Source: Brucella pseudintermedia
GTDB lineage: Bacteria > Pseudomonadota > Alphaproteobacteria > Rhizobiales > Rhizobiaceae
Direction: 5' to 3' (one strand)
DNA length: 64,000 bases
Assembly: GCF_042697365.1 (NCBI RefSeq)
Contig: NZ_CP137604.1
The notes beneath the pieces are model-generated. The model searched no databases, was not told where the DNA came from, and worked only from the letters and a program-made list of their open reading frames with translations. Position 1 is the stretch's first letter; each line of letters starts with the position of its first letter. Positions 26,316 to 34,087 of this stretch are shown one piece after another. A program made the translations under genes and the position numbers.

Positions 26316-26975
26316 ATGTCTTTTCTGACGAACCTGACTTTCATTCCCGAATGGACGATCTTTGTCCAGTTCGCGATAGCAACCGCGATCCTTTCCATCA
26401 CCCCCGGTCCCGACATGACGCTGTTCGTCGGGCGCGCCCTTTCCGAAGGCAAGGCCGCGGGCTTTGCCTGCATGGCTGGCGCCAGCACCGGCATCGTCAT
26501 TCACACCACTATGGTGGCGCTCGGCCTTTCGGCGCTGATCATCGCCTCGCCTGCGGCTTTCACGGCGCTCAAGATCGTGGGCGCGGGCTATCTGGTGTGG
26601 CTCGCGGTGCAGGCGATCCGCAAGGGATCGGCCTTCTCGCCGGAAAAGAATGGCGGCAAGAAGCATACGCTGTTCCAGAACTGGCTGACCGGGCTTGGCA
26701 TCAATCTTCTGAACCCGAAGATCATCCTGTTCAACATGACCTTCCTGCCGCAGTTTGTCTCCGCGCACGACCCCCATGCCATGGGCAAATTGTTCTTCCT
26801 CGGCCTGTCCTTCATTCCGATGGCGCTGCCCTTCACCATTCCGATGGTGGTGGCGGCAGATCGCTTTGCCGGGCTCCTGAAAAAGAACCCGACCGTAACG
26901 CGCATCGTGGACTGGATGTTTGCGGGTGTATTTTCGGCCTTCGCGCTGAAGATCATCACGGCGCAGGCGAAGTAA
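26316..26975 (+). CDS. LysE/RhtB family exporter
   Basis: 219 residues from the ATG at 26316 (TTGGAGCAC upstream). Six membrane segments; the family front AIATAILSITPGPDMTLFVGRAL and the loop INLLNPKIILFNMTFLPQFV are clear. Members export amino acids, homoserine lactone or threonine. No regulator gene adjoins, so the substrate is unknown. Confidence 0.9.
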   Translation: MSFLTNLTFIPEWTIFVQFAIATAILSITPGPDMTLFVGRALSEGKAAGFACMAGASTGIVIHTTMVALGLSALIIASPAAFTALKIVGAGYLVWLAVQAIRKGSAFSPEKNGGKKHTLFQNWLTGLGINLLNPKIILFNMTFLPQFVSAHDPHAMGKLFFLGLSFIPMALPFTIPMVVAADRFAGLLKKNPTVTRIVDWMFAGVFSAFALKIITAQAK

Positions 26976-26980
26976 AACGC

Positions 26981-27484
26981 TTACTCAGCCGGGCGGGATA
27001 AAAGCCGTCCGGCGTTGCGGCCTGCGAGCAGCCAATAAACGAAGCTGCCGACCACGCCGGCGCCTGCGATAGCGGCAATCCAGAGCGAACTTTCCGACAC
27101 GCTGCGGGTGTCGCTGAAGGGAAGCGATGCGCTTGCGGCGGCAAGCCCGATCAGCGTGCCCGCCACGCAATAATAGAGCGACGACCTATAACCGCGCGCT
27201 TCGGCCAGAATGATCAGGACGAGGGCGGGAACGAAGCTGAATCCGCCAGCCAGCATGGCAAGCGCGAAGCCGCCGACAAAGACGGCGCTCCAGAAGCTGG
27301 TGGCCGCGAAGAACGAACCGGCATCCGTGTCGCTCGCCATCATGACGAAATCGTTCATGAACGAATCGATGCCCAGGGTACGGAAAAGGATGGCGGCCAG
27401 AAACCAGCCTGCCGCCAGCAAAGCGCAGCAATAGCCGAATACCACGATGACGAAGCGCGTTATGTAGTCAAAAGTATCGTTCAA
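26981..27484 (-). CDS. Four-helix inner-membrane protein of unknown function
   Basis: 167 residues from a TTG at 27484 (GAGGGAGCGCGC upstream), 17 bases after rlmN; the frame continues upstream but only inside rlmN in another phase. Four or five membrane segments (FVIVVFGYCCALLAAG, SFWSAVFVGGFALAMLAGG, LIILAEARGYRS, WIAAIAGAGVVGSFVYWLLAG). Similar small proteins occur next to rlmN in Rhizobiales (from memory). Converges with the LysE gene, 5 bases apart. Confidence 0.72.
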   Translation of the reverse strand: MNDTFDYITRFVIVVFGYCCALLAAGWFLAAILFRTLGIDSFMNDFVMMASDTDAGSFFAATSFWSAVFVGGFALAMLAGGFSFVPALVLIILAEARGYRSSLYYCVAGTLIGLAAASASLPFSDTRSVSESSLWIAAIAGAGVVGSFVYWLLAGRNAGRLLSRPAE

Positions 27485-27501
27485 GCGCGCTCCCTCTCGG
27501 T

Positions 27502-28737
27502 CTATTCGCCGTGGCCTGCGATCATCATGGCTTCCAGCGCAAGGCGCTCGCTCTTGCGCAGGCGTTCGGATTCCGATTTCAGCTGGCCGCAGGCGGCGAG
27601 AATATCGCGGCCCCGCGGCGTACGGATCGGCGATGCATAGCCGGCCGCGTTCACATAATCGGCGAATTTCTCGATCTGCTCCCAGTCCGAGCACTGGTAA
27701 TTGGTGCCGGGCCACGGGTTGAACGGGATCAGGTTGATCTTGGCCGGAATTCCCTGCAGCAGCTTCACCAGAAGCTTGGCATCCTCCAGGCTGTCATTGA
27801 TGTCCTTCAGCATCACATATTCAAAGGTGATGCGCTTGGCATTGGACAGGCCCGGATATTCACGGCAGGCTTTTATGAGCTGTTCCAGCGGATACTTCTT
27901 GTTGATCGGCACCAGAATGTCGCGCAATTCGTCGCGCACGGCATGCAGCGAAATGGCGAGCATGACGCCGATTTCGTCGCCGGTGCGATAGATTTCCGGC
28001 ACGACGCCGGAGGTCGAAAGCGTGATGCGGCGCTTGGAAAGGGAGAGGCCGTCGCCATCGGAGGCGATCAGCAGGGCCTTCTTCACTTCCTCGAAATTAT
28101 AGAGCGGCTCGCCCATGCCCATCATCACGATATTGGTGATCTTGCGGCCCTCGGCAGGCACCATGGCGCCATCCGGCGTGTCCTTGTCCGGGAAATCGCC
28201 AAGCCGGTCGCGCGCCGTCAAAAGCTGCGCCAGAATTTCTTCCGCGGTCAGGTTGCGCACCAGCTTCTGCGTGCCGGTATGGCAAAACGAGCAGGTGAGC
28301 GTGCAGCCGACCTGTGAGGAAATGCACAGCGTTCCGCGGCCTTCCTCCGGAATATAGACGCTTTCGATTTCGACCGGACGGCCCGCACCGCGCGGCGGAA
28401 AGCGGAACAGCCACTTGCGAGTTCCGTCCTGCGAAATCTGTTCCTCGACCACTTCGGGGCGCTGAATGGTGAAATGCTGCGCCAGAAGGGCGCGCAGATC
28501 CTTGGAAATATTGCGCATGTCGGCGAAATCGGAAACGCCGCGCACATAGAGCCAGTGCCAGAGCTGGCTGATGCGCATTTTCGTCTGCCGTTCCGGCACG
28601 CCGACCTTGATCAGCGCTTCGGCCATTTCCTCGCGCGACATGCCGATCAGCGACGGCTTTGCCTCCAGGCTGGCGCGCGCATGGCGGGCAAGCTGGTCGC
28701 GCGTATCATCAATGGTAAGGTCGAACGAAATGGACAT
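27502..28737 (-). CDS. rlmN: 23S rRNA (adenine2503-C2) methyltransferase, radical SAM
   Basis: 411 residues. The CxxxCxxC cluster motif CTLTCSFC is at about 146-153, preceded by CISSQVG; GMGEPLYN binds SAM, and the C-terminal cysteine in DILAACGQL is the methyl-carrying residue. RlmN methylates A2503 of 23S rRNA and A37 of some tRNAs. The membrane protein gene follows closely. Gap 28738-28931 holds only promoter-like sequence. Confidence 0.96.
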   Translation of the reverse strand: MSISFDLTIDDTRDQLARHARASLEAKPSLIGMSREEMAEALIKVGVPERQTKMRISQLWHWLYVRGVSDFADMRNISKDLRALLAQHFTIQRPEVVEEQISQDGTRKWLFRFPPRGAGRPVEIESVYIPEEGRGTLCISSQVGCTLTCSFCHTGTQKLVRNLTAEEILAQLLTARDRLGDFPDKDTPDGAMVPAEGRKITNIVMMGMGEPLYNFEEVKKALLIASDGDGLSLSKRRITLSTSGVVPEIYRTGDEIGVMLAISLHAVRDELRDILVPINKKYPLEQLIKACREYPGLSNAKRITFEYVMLKDINDSLEDAKLLVKLLQGIPAKINLIPFNPWPGTNYQCSDWEQIEKFADYVNAAGYASPIRTPRGRDILAACGQLKSESERLRKSERLALEAMMIAGHGE

Positions 28738-28931
28738 CTGTCTTCAACTGTTGGAAACGGGCGCCTTGAGCGCGTCTATAAGCTTTGCCAGACAATCTGG
28801 CTCGAATTCATGGGTAAATAGGGTCGGACAGCCGACATTGCGACCCTGTTGCGCGCGCTCTTAGCACACAATATCGCATTCGTCATCCTACATGAAAACC
28901 GGTCTGCCATGCAGGAATGCAGGGCGAAAGA

Positions 28932-28956
28932 AAAGCCGGACACGAGGCCCGGCTTT
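28932..28956 (-). terminator. Intrinsic terminator after ialB
   Basis: AAAGCCGG / CCGGCTTT stem, 9-base loop, 22 bases beyond the ialB stop; on the minus strand it is followed by TCTTTCGCCC. Confidence 0.75.
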
Positions 28957-28978
28957 CAAACGCATCCAGTCGCTTGGA

Positions 28979-29482
28979 TTACTTGCACTTCTGGATGGCT
29001 TTCAGCGCATCCGAAATACCTTTAAGCGAATAGGTGTAGTTGGTCTTGGTGCCGCGCTTCGACTGTGCCTGCACCTTCATTTCCGAACCGCCGCGCATGG
29101 CTGCGATGAGCTGCGGCTCTTCGGCGGCATTTTCCATCCATCCGGACTTGCCGTTGACGAACATGTTGAAGCTGCGGTTGCCGATGGAAACGACGACCTT
29201 GGCGTTGGTGTTGAGGTCGTAACCGGCCATGAACTGCGGTTCGAACGAGATGTTCTGGCCGGGCTTCTGGCTCACGAGGAAGAAGTTGTCACCGTGATCG
29301 ACATTGGCCGGAGCCTTCTGGGTCGGTACGGAGAGGACATAGCAGACCTTGCCGTTGCCCGACTGATAGCTATAGGCGCCCCAGGCATTGAACTGGCTGA
29401 TCTGGCTCGGGGTCTGGGCGAGTGCCGAACCCGCCATCCCAATCATGAACACAGAAGCCGCGACGATCGATTTTCCAAGCAT
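28979..29482 (-). CDS. ialB: Invasion-associated locus B (IalB) family secreted protein
   Basis: 167 residues. Signal peptide about 1-22 (cleaved at ALAQTP). The IalB domain covers the mature protein, with a cysteine in KVCYVLS and one near the C-terminus (IQKCK) that could form a disulfide. Bartonella IalB is linked to erythrocyte invasion; family members occur in non-invasive Rhizobiales too, so the name should not be read as proof of virulence. Monocistronic with its own terminator. Confidence 0.9.
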   Translation of the reverse strand: MLGKSIVAASVFMIGMAGSALAQTPSQISQFNAWGAYSYQSGNGKVCYVLSVPTQKAPANVDHGDNFFLVSQKPGQNISFEPQFMAGYDLNTNAKVVVSIGNRSFNMFVNGKSGWMENAAEEPQLIAAMRGGSEMKVQAQSKRGTKTNYTYSLKGISDALKAIQKCK

Positions 29483-29698
29483 TGGTTTTTACCGGTTCTC
29501 TTTCGTTTGCTTCAAACTTGAATATCGGGATGCCGCCGTTCATCACGCCGTCCCGCTCAGTTGCCGATTAAAATGCCTTAATCTGGGTTACCAAACGGTG
29601 AAGTTTCGAAAGAAAACTTGAATGAGCAGCCAAGTCGCCCCGCCATCCCTTGGGGGAAGTTGAATTAAAAGAAAGCGGCGTCAGTAAGGCAGTCGGTT

Positions 29699-29730
29699 AG
29701 GGGAATAGGGGAATAGGGGAATAGGGGAAT
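29699..29730. repeat. Tandem octamer, 4 copies of AGGGGAAT (left arm of copy 3)
   Basis: Four perfect copies, then AGGGTGCG. This is the G-rich left arm opposite the C-rich array at 29795-29882, with a 64-base spacer that contains ATGTTCC and ATGTTCG as in the other two copies. The ialB promoter lies at about 29490-29640. Confidence 0.8.
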
Positions 29731-29794
29731 AGGGTGCGAAGCGGATGGGGATAAGGCAAGCTGAATATTTGCCATGTTCCAAAATAATGTTCGC

Positions 29795-29882
29795 CTCCCT
29801 TACTCCCTTACTCCCTTACTCCCTTACTCCCTTACTCCCTTACTCCCTTACTCCCTTACTCCCTTACTCCCTTACTCCCTTA
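29795..29882. repeat. Tandem octamer array, 11 perfect copies of CTCCCTTA
   Basis: 88 bases are exactly 11 uninterrupted copies. The array differs from the 6987 array by two bases per unit (CTCCCTTA against CTGCCCTA). Its right end lies inside the YkvA coding region: the two rightmost units encode the last five residues and the third supplies the TAA stop. Likely variable between strains. Confidence 0.93.
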
Positions 29883-30244
29883 TCAGCCAACGCCTGCTTC
29901 GCAGCCAGCCGGTGCGCGGGTGTGATGTGGGCGCGAACGGCGGTCAGCGCCGCCATCAGCACGGCAACGTCGTCCGTGAAGCCGATACCCGCCAGAATGT
30001 CTGGAATAGCGTCGAACGGCAGGACGAAATAGGCAAGTGCGGCCATCAGCGTCATGCGCACGCGGGCCGGCGTCCTCTGGTCGAGCGCGCAGTAATAGGC
30101 GGCGACCACCTCGTCCATGAACGGCACCATGCGACCGGCGCGGCGCGCGGCCTTCCAGAATCCGTTCTTCACCCGCTCGCTGCGCTTCTTGAATTCGCTC
30201 TCGCTGCCGGGTTCGAGGATTTCACCGATTCTGACGTCATCCAT
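29864..30244 (-). CDS. YkvA family (DUF1232) membrane protein ending in the octamer array
   Basis: 126 residues. A DUF1232 core (YYCALDQRTPARVRMTLMAALAYFVLPFDAIPD then GFTDDVAVLMAAL) with one or two membrane helices. The YFVLPFDAIPD motif is diagnostic. The final residues KGVRE and the stop are encoded by the CTCCCTTA repeat. Function of the family is unknown. Divergent from the gene at 30460. Confidence 0.85.
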   Translation of the reverse strand: MDDVRIGEILEPGSESEFKKRSERVKNGFWKAARRAGRMVPFMDEVVAAYYCALDQRTPARVRMTLMAALAYFVLPFDAIPDILAGIGFTDDVAVLMAALTAVRAHITPAHRLAAKQALADKGVRE

Positions 30245-30459
30245 TCTCGTTCAACTCCTGTCGTCCTGATTCCGATCATCGAATGCAGGTTATGACCGGC
30301 TAAAAATGGGGAGTTTGCGCTGCCCTTGCAAGTCCGGGCGATTTCTCCGGTCCGATCCTGCAAGAACCATCAGCTACAACGCCCCCGTCAAATCCCCAAA
30401 ATACAGATTCGACCGGATCGCTTTCACGCTGGAGCGATGCCGCATGAATGGAGGTTTTG

Positions 30460-30957
30460 ATGCATTTGACCGGCTATGGGGAAAATTTCATCCGCAGCGA
30501 CCGTTCAACACGGCTGTTTCGCGGCAACCAGCTGCTGGCCGCCGGAAGCGAGGACGACAATATCACCATCGATCTGTTCGAACCGGGGTGCTACGATGCC
30601 GCCGTCTATCTGCGCTTCCTCTTCGGCGCCGGAATCTCGCTCAACACGCTGCGCGGCACCTCCAGCCAGAACTGGATACCCATCCTGAATTTCCGGGCGG
30701 GCGAACAATGGAACGGCTATTCGGCGCTTCCTTATGGCAAGGCAATCGGTTTCTATGACGTTCAGGCGGGGCATGTTTTCCATGCCGCCATTTCGCTCGG
30801 AGACGTCTATATCCGCGGTGTCCACGGCGGCAAGCTCGGCCAGAACTGGCAGGATCGCATCAATCTGACCCGTGTTCTTTCCTATTCGAGCCGCAACCCC
30901 GAGGGCAGCTTCAATTATGATCGCCGGAAGATTTATGTATACATCTCAAAACTTTAA
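30460..30957 (+). CDS. Unrecognised 165-residue protein
   Basis: Start at 30460 chosen because GGAGG lies 7 bases before; an ATG at 30448 overlaps that site. No signal peptide or membrane helix. The sequence is rich in aromatic and Gly residues with alternating beta-like pattern (FEPGCYDAAVYLRFLFGAG, GFYDVQAGHVFHAAISLGDVYIRG), suggesting a beta-sandwich. It ends 2 bases before the convergent phhB. Function unknown. Confidence 0.7.
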   Translation: MHLTGYGENFIRSDRSTRLFRGNQLLAAGSEDDNITIDLFEPGCYDAAVYLRFLFGAGISLNTLRGTSSQNWIPILNFRAGEQWNGYSALPYGKAIGFYDVQAGHVFHAAISLGDVYIRGVHGGKLGQNWQDRINLTRVLSYSSRNPEGSFNYDRRKIYVYISKL

Positions 30958-30959
30958 AC

Positions 30960-31250
30960 TCAGACCAAGGCGTTCATCTTGCGTGCAAGCTTGATGTCGA
31001 GTTCGGTAATGCCGTTCTCGCTATGGGTCGAAAGCGTGACATCGACACGGTTATAGACATTGAACCATTCGGGGTGATGGTCGAGCTTTTCGGCGTGAAG
31101 CGCTGCGCGCACCATGAAGCCGAAGGCGGCGTTGAAATCCTTGAACCTGAAGCTTTTGGAAATCGCCTCGCGTCCGTCAACCTTCTGCCAGCCCTCAAGC
31201 TCCTTGAGCGCTTCGTTCAGTTCGTTTTCCGTCAGCCGGTTGCGTGCCAT
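30960..31250 (-). CDS. phhB: Pterin-4a-carbinolamine dehydratase
   Basis: 96 residues from the ATG at 31250 (MARNRLTENELNEAL). The active-site motif EKLDHHPEWFNVYNRV carries the paired histidines, and a later STHSENGITELD holds the conserved His and Asp. The enzyme recycles the pterin cofactor of aromatic amino acid hydroxylases; no phenylalanine hydroxylase gene is in this window. The first frame start (31328) would overlap the divergent phosphatase gene. Confidence 0.93.
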   Translation of the reverse strand: MARNRLTENELNEALKELEGWQKVDGREAISKSFRFKDFNAAFGFMVRAALHAEKLDHHPEWFNVYNRVDVTLSTHSENGITELDIKLARKMNALV

Positions 31251-31306
31251 CGTCTTTCGCCTATGTTGCGGTTCCTCAGATAACATAACATGAGCGCGAG
31301 AGTTCC

Positions 31307-31840
31307 GTGACCCTATCCATAGCCGCACAAATGCCCGCCCCGGCCAGCATTCTTTTCATCTGCGCCGGCAATATCTGCCGGTCTCCGCTGGCCGAAGGCG
31401 TGATGGGGCAGGTGCTCGAAAAACGCGGCATCCGTCATGTGCTGGTCGATTCCGCCGGAACCAATGGCTACCATACCGGCGAGGAACCGGACGAACGCTC
31501 CATCAGCGTTGCGGCGCGTCATGGTCTCGATATTTCGGGGCAGCGCTGCCGCCAGCTCATCGCGGGTGATTTCAGCCGTTTCGACCTGATCCTCGGGATG
31601 GACCGCTACAATATGCGGATGATCGCCGGGCGGCAGCCCGCCAATGCAAGCGCGCATATCGGGCTTTTCACCGAGATTGCCGAAGGCCGCGCTGTTGAAA
31701 TCCCCGACCCCTATTATGGCGGGACCGGGGATTTCGAAAAGGTCTACCGGATGGTTCTGGCGGCTTCCATCGCGCTTGCCGACCAGTTCTGGCCCGTGCG
31801 GGAAACGGCGACCAGAGGCCAGGCCTCTTCCACGATGTAG
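31307..31840 (+). CDS. Low-molecular-weight protein tyrosine phosphatase
   Basis: 177 residues from a GTG at 31307 or 169 from the ATG at 31331. The CX5R catalytic loop is CAGNICRS (Cys19, Arg25) and the general acid is in IPDPYYGG. Family members dephosphorylate tyrosine residues, often of polysaccharide kinases, or arginine. Divergent from phhB; the 3' end overlaps thpR by 97 bases on the opposite strand. Confidence 0.92.
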   Translation: MTLSIAAQMPAPASILFICAGNICRSPLAEGVMGQVLEKRGIRHVLVDSAGTNGYHTGEEPDERSISVAARHGLDISGQRCRQLIAGDFSRFDLILGMDRYNMRMIAGRQPANASAHIGLFTEIAEGRAVEIPDPYYGGTGDFEKVYRMVLAASIALADQFWPVRETATRGQASSTM

Positions 31841-32340
31841 GGTCCGCCGCCAACCGAATCGCGCGACGACATCAGCACGAACCGTCCCACCTTGAAGGGC
31901 AGCGTCGCGAAGTTGCCGCGTGAGGACAGATAACGCGCCACATCGTCGATGCGGGCGTTTCTGAGCCGCGCCAGCGTCACATGCGGCGTGAACTTGCGCG
32001 GATCGGCTGGAATGTGAAGCCGCTGGCAGATACGTTCGATTTCCGCCTGCAATGCGTTGAGTTCAGGCGAGGGGGATACACCCGCATAGATGCTGTGCGG
32101 CTTTTTGGAGCCGAACGCATTGACACCCGAGAGGTTGAGCATGAATTCGGGCCGCCGCACGCGATCGAGCGCATTGGCAACCTCGTCGGCCACGTGGCCT
32201 TCCACATCTCCGATAAAACGCAGCGTTATGTGGTAGTTTTCGACATCAATCCAGCGTGCGCCGGGAAGACCGCCTCGCAACAACGAGAGCGAAAGCGCGG
32301 CATCACGCGGGATTTCGAGGGCAGTGAAAAGACGCGGCAT
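31744..32340 (-). CDS. thpR: RNA 2',3'-cyclic phosphodiesterase (2'-5' RNA ligase family)
   Basis: 198 residues. Two HxTx motifs of the 2H superfamily: HITLRF (about 39) and HVTLARL (about 132). The enzyme hydrolyses RNA 2',3'-cyclic phosphates. The last 32 codons lie antisense to the phosphatase gene. A hairpin repeat lies upstream, between it and the arylesterase gene. Confidence 0.9.
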   Translation of the reverse strand: MPRLFTALEIPRDAALSLSLLRGGLPGARWIDVENYHITLRFIGDVEGHVADEVANALDRVRRPEFMLNLSGVNAFGSKKPHSIYAGVSPSPELNALQAEIERICQRLHIPADPRKFTPHVTLARLRNARIDDVARYLSSRGNFATLPFKVGRFVLMSSRDSVGGGPYIVEEAWPLVAVSRTGQNWSASAMEAARTIR

Positions 32341-32369
32341 AAGGCATCCTCCTCGAAGCGTTCCCTGTC

Positions 32370-32408
32370 AGAGCGCCTGCATCCGGCTGGATGCGTGAAA
32401 GACGCTCT
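32370..32408. repeat. Nested hairpin of the dispersed palindrome family
   Basis: AGAGCG ... CGCTCT encloses GCATCC-GGCT-GGATGC. The outer AGAGCG/CGCTCT ends resemble the composite elements at 16708 and 46225. It occupies the gap between arylesterase and thpR (both minus). Confidence 0.55.
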
Positions 32409-32518
32409 AACCCAGAGTGTCAGTGCATCGTTCCATCGATGATTCGATATTTGCTGATGCAACTTGAGCGAATCAAAGTTTTATACCGGGGGCAAGCTGT
32501 TTATGCTCCCGGCGGGCG

Positions 32519-33238
32519 TCAGCCTCCCGATGTCCCCTTGTTTCGCATGTTCGTCAGGCTCTTTTCGACCGTGGGCATAAAGTTTGATACCATCGTTTCG
32601 ACGCCTTTCTCATTGGGGTGTATTCCGTCCTCGAGCAAAAACTCCTTCTTCGTTGCTACCCCGTCGAGGAAAAACGGGTAGAGCGGCACGCCGTATTTCT
32701 GTGCCAGTCTCGGATAGATCGGGTTGAATTTTTGGGCATAGTCCTTGCCCATGTTGGGCGGGGCCATCATGCCGGCGAGAATGACCGAAATGCCGCGCTG
32801 CTTGAGGCGCGCCAGCATTTCGTCGAGGTTCTTTTCGGTAATGTCGGGCTCGATGCCGCGCAGCGCGTCATTGGCGCCCAGTTCAAGGATCACGAGATCG
32901 GTGCCGTCGGGAACAGACCAGTCGATGCGCGAAAGACCGCCCGTGGTGGTGTCGCCCGACACGCCCGCATTCTCGATCGAAACCTCGATGCCCTTGTCGT
33001 TGAGCGCCTTTTCGAGCTGCTGCGGAAACGCCGCATTGGACGGCAGCAGATAGCCCGCCATCAGGCTGTCGCCGAAGCCGACAATCCTGATCTGTGACAG
33101 TTGCTCGGTCGGCAATGCGTCTTCAAGGCCGGTCGGTTCTTCCTGCGCCTGCGCCGCAATGATGGGGCTTGCCGCCACAAAAGACGCAATCGCTGCAAAA
33201 ATAGGGAGCCACGCGGGAATAGAGAGTTTGAAACGCAT
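32519..33238 (-). CDS. Arylesterase / lysophospholipase, SGNH-GDSL (TesA-like)
   Basis: 239 residues with a signal peptide (about 1-31, cleaved near AAQAQEE), so periplasmic. GDSL blocks: I VGFGDSLMAGY (Ser58), III LELGANDAL, V DGIHPNEKG (Asp/His pair). Divergent from the YbbA/YbbP-type exporter; the tesA-ybbA-ybbP neighbourhood is widely conserved and suggests shared lipid-linked function. Confidence 0.9.
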   Translation of the reverse strand: MRFKLSIPAWLPIFAAIASFVAASPIIAAQAQEEPTGLEDALPTEQLSQIRIVGFGDSLMAGYLLPSNAAFPQQLEKALNDKGIEVSIENAGVSGDTTTGGLSRIDWSVPDGTDLVILELGANDALRGIEPDITEKNLDEMLARLKQRGISVILAGMMAPPNMGKDYAQKFNPIYPRLAQKYGVPLYPFFLDGVATKKEFLLEDGIHPNEKGVETMVSNFMPTVEKSLTNMRNKGTSGG

Positions 33239-33358
33239 TGTCGAAAACCCATATTTGAGGGGCTGTGGGCAAATGGCCCGCCGGACTTCTCTTCAATAAT
33301 TGGCGCAACATAGGTTCAAATTTGTGGCGCGCTGTTACTCATATAGGATAAAAACCGC

Positions 33359-34087
33359 GTGACGGAACAGGTTGTTGGCCCGATTATCGAACTTGAGAAC
33401 GTTCATCTGACCCTTGGGCACGCCGCCTCGCAGGTGCATGTGCTGAAGGGCGTTTCGCTTCATATATCGCAAGGCCAGTCGGTCGGCATCGTCGGCCCGT
33501 CCGGTTCCGGCAAGTCCACGCTCTTGATGGTTCTGGCCGGTCTGGAACATGTCGATAACGGAACTGTGAAGATTGCGGGCGAGACGATCAGCCGTATGAG
33601 CGAAGATCAGGCGGCGGCTTTTCGTGGCGCCAATATCGGCATCGTGTTCCAGTCCTTCCATCTCATTCCCAATATGACGGCGCTTGAAAATGTCGCTGTG
33701 CCGCTGGAGCTTGCCGGTCGCCGCGATGCGTTCGAGGTGGCTGAGCGCGAATTGCGCGCCGTCGGTCTCGGCGAACGCCTCACCCATTACCCGTCCGAGC
33801 TTTCCGGCGGCGAGCAGCAGCGCGTGGCGATTGCCCGCGCGCTGGCGCCTTCGCCCAAAATCCTGATCGCTGACGAGCCGACCGGCAATCTCGACACCGC
33901 GACGGGTCGCCAGATTGCCGATCTCCTGTTTGCCAAGCAGCGCGAGAACGGGCTGACCATGGTGCTTGTCACGCATGATCCGGCGCTTGCGGCGCGCTGC
34001 GACATCGAAATTCCGGTGCGCTCGGGCCGGATCGAGGAGCCTGCGCAGGGCGGCTCCGTCCTCGAAACGCTGGCGGCTGGCGCATGA
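33359..34087 (+). CDS. ABC transporter ATP-binding protein, YbbA/LolD type
   Basis: 242 residues from a GTG at 33359. Walker A GPSGSGKST, signature LSGGEQQRVAIARA, Walker B ILIADEPTGNLD. It is the ATPase of a mechanotransmission-type (FtsX/MacB) system with the coupled permease gene, overlapping by ATGA. Divergent from the arylesterase gene. Confidence 0.92.
   Translation: MTEQVVGPIIELENVHLTLGHAASQVHVLKGVSLHISQGQSVGIVGPSGSGKSTLLMVLAGLEHVDNGTVKIAGETISRMSEDQAAAFRGANIGIVFQSFHLIPNMTALENVAVPLELAGRRDAFEVAERELRAVGLGERLTHYPSELSGGEQQRVAIARALAPSPKILIADEPTGNLDTATGRQIADLLFAKQRENGLTMVLVTHDPALAARCDIEIPVRSGRIEEPAQGGSVLETLAAGA

Noticed and set aside
26281..26777. Long minus-strand frame over the LysE gene
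   Set aside because: Shadow of a membrane protein gene with diagnostic family motifs.
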